Below, piece by piece: positions 5,455-6,599 of a DNA stretch of 6,599 nucleotides. The notes below the pieces were generated by a model. That model searched no databases. It saw only the letters and a program-made list of their open reading frames with translations, and had not been told where the DNA came from. A program made the position numbers and the translations under genes. Numbering within the stretch: the first letter of the stretch is position 1; every line of letters starts with the position of its first letter. Origin of the DNA: Thermofilum sp. GTDB lineage: Archaea; Thermoproteota; Thermoprotei; Thermofilales; Thermofilaceae. The stretch is taken from positions 1 through 6,599 of the forward strand of contig JAJHRM010000144.1 in assembly GCA_020832965.1 (NCBI GenBank), in the 5' to 3' direction.

Positions 5455-5456
5455 AT
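5446..5456 (+). promoter_or_regulatory. Possible TATA box of leuS
   Basis: GTTAATTAAAT lies over the end of the 88-residue gene. Transcription would start near 5477, which either makes GTG 5479 a leaderless start or leaves a 26-nt leader to ATG 5503. A GGTGA ribosome-binding-like string sits at 5478-5482, 20 bases before ATG 5503, too far for usual use. Confidence 0.3.
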
Positions 5457-5502
5457 TCCTGTAAAAATTGAGACGCTGGTGACAATTATTGCTAGTGCCC
5501 GA

Positions 5503-6599
5503 ATGAGGTTCCCAGAGGTCAATGCCGAGAGGAGAGACTTTCTTAAATCTATTGAAGAGAAATGGCAGAAACTTTGGGAGCAAAACCACGTCTTCGAGGC
5601 GGACCCTGACCCTACCAAACCGAAATTCTTTGTAACTTTCCCGTATCCCTACATAAACGCTCACCCTCATCTAGGCACGGGATACACCGTCCTTAGAGTC
5701 GATATCCTGGCGCGGTACAAACGCATGCAAGGTTATAACGTGCTCTTTCCTCAAGGCTGGCATGCTACTGGAGGCCCTATTGTCGCGGCTGCGCTCAGAG
5801 TGCGGGAGGGGGACCAGAAACAAATTAACATATTGAAGTCGCTTGGTATCCCGGAAAACGAAATTCCAAAATTCAGAGAACCCGAATACTGGGTTGAATT
5901 TTTCAGGAAAGAGTTCAGGCGCGACTTCCGCAGGCTAGGCTTGTCGATTGACTGGAGACGAGAATTCTTCACCACGAGACTCAACCCACCCTATAACAAG
6001 TTTATACAGTGGCAGTACACTATTCTAAAGAACAAGGGGTTAATAGTAAAAGGAAAGCACCCTGTGGTATGGTGCCCTAAAGAGCACAAAGTTGTTGGAG
6101 ATCACGATCGCCCAGACGAGTATGCTGGCATAAGTCCTACAGAGGTCATAATTATAAAGTTTAAGGGGGAAGACGGCTACGTTTATCCCTGCCTTACTTA
6201 TAGACCAGAAACCGTTTATGGCGCTGTGAATATCTGGGTCAACCCTGATGCTGAATACCTGGTAGCCGAGGTTGAAGGCGAGAAGTGGATTGTTGGTGAA
6301 TATGGGGCTCAGGAGCTTGCAGACCAGGAACATGCAGTAAAGATCTTAGGGAGGATACAAGGAGCTCAGCTTGTAGGACGCTTCGCTTGTAACCCCGTGA
6401 CTGGCTGGAGGATACCAGTTCTACCAGCACTTTTTGTGGACTCCGAGCTTGGTACAGGCGTAGTTATGTCCGTTCCAGCACACGCACCATATGATTACAT
6501 TGGACTGGAGGATTTAAGAAAGGACCCATACCTCCTAGAAAAATATGACCTGGATCCCTCTATACTCGATGTAGTCCAACCAGTAAAACTTATTGATAT
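5503..6599 (+). CDS. leuS: Leucyl-tRNA synthetase, archaeal type (N-terminal part)
   Basis: Class I synthetase that charges tRNA-Leu; 365 codons are present of about 900-970 usual, and the gene runs off the right edge. Seen: start helix SIEEKWQKLWEQNHVFEADP (16-35); the catalytic segment FPYPYINAHPHLGTGYT (46-62), whose HIGH motif is HLGT (56-59); RVDILARYKRMQGYNVLFPQGWHATGGPI (65-93), including the ATG/GGP leucine-pocket region; and LSIDWRREFFTT (147-158). The CP1 editing domain follows, with the threonine-rich TYRPETVYG (232-240) and GTGVVMSVPAHAPYDY (317-332), including the Asp needed for hydrolysis of mischarged tRNA, so editing looks intact. ATG 5503 gives the usual N-terminus; an in-frame GTG at 5479 would add eight residues (VTIIASAR). 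An in-frame stop at 5452 sets the limit. The KMSKS part and anticodon domain lie outside the window. Confidence 0.95.
   Translation, partial: MRFPEVNAERRDFLKSIEEKWQKLWEQNHVFEADPDPTKPKFFVTFPYPYINAHPHLGTGYTVLRVDILARYKRMQGYNVLFPQGWHATGGPIVAAALRVREGDQKQINILKSLGIPENEIPKFREPEYWVEFFRKEFRRDFRRLGLSIDWRREFFTTRLNPPYNKFIQWQYTILKNKGLIVKGKHPVVWCPKEHKVVGDHDRPDEYAGISPTEVIIIKFKGEDGYVYPCLTYRPETVYGAVNIWVNPDAEYLVAEVEGEKWIVGEYGAQELADQEHAVKILGRIQGAQLVGRFACNPVTGWRIPVLPALFVDSELGTGVVMSVPAHAPYDYIGLEDLRKDPYLLEKYDLDPSILDVVQPVKLID

Noticed and set aside
5323..5670. Minus-strand 115-codon frame opposite the 88-residue gene and leuS start
   Set aside because: It overlaps the certain start of LeuRS and the better small gene, and has no family marks.

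Overview
The window reads as chromosomal DNA of a hyperthermophilic archaeon, most likely a crenarchaeote (Thermoproteota; a Thermofilum-like lineage is my best guess from protein style, not proven). The signs are archaeal-only genes (RNase P subunit Rnp4, Nep1, Pelota, a Trm14-type THUMP methyltransferase, archaeal-type LeuRS), TTG/GTG starts, AT-rich TATA-like elements about 30 bp before several starts with almost no leader, and T-run terminators.

Layout. 1-362 has no confident gene: two frames run in from the left edge and stop at 84 and 94, and 201-300 is a GC-rich stretch able to fold into nested hairpins. rnp4 (743-363, minus) and nep1 (757-1443, plus) are divergent with only 13 bp between start codons; nep1 is followed with no gap by pelA (1444-2520). 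Converging on pelA is a decayed tnpB transposon gene (3228-2538, minus) that has lost its catalytic middle. Next is a minus-strand cluster: a small winged-helix-like protein (5030-4674), an unrecognised 115-residue protein (4628-4281), and a trm14-like tRNA methyltransferase (4284-3283) that overlaps the latter by 4 bp. After a 157-bp divergent promoter region come a small 88-residue protein (5188-5454) and the first 365 codons of leucyl-tRNA synthetase, which runs off the right edge.

The recognisable genes all serve translation: tRNA 5' processing (Rnp4), 16S rRNA modification (Nep1), ribosome rescue (Pelota), tRNA guanosine methylation (Trm14-like) and tRNA charging (LeuRS). The three small proteins have no function I can name. 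I do not see a defence system, a CRISPR array or an intact mobile element. The points most worth a second look are the HLGT variant of the LeuRS HIGH motif, the internally deleted tnpB against the 3' end of pelA, the possible structured RNA near 200-300, the unknown protein coupled to the methyltransferase, and the rnp4/nep1 promoters lying inside each other's coding sequence.
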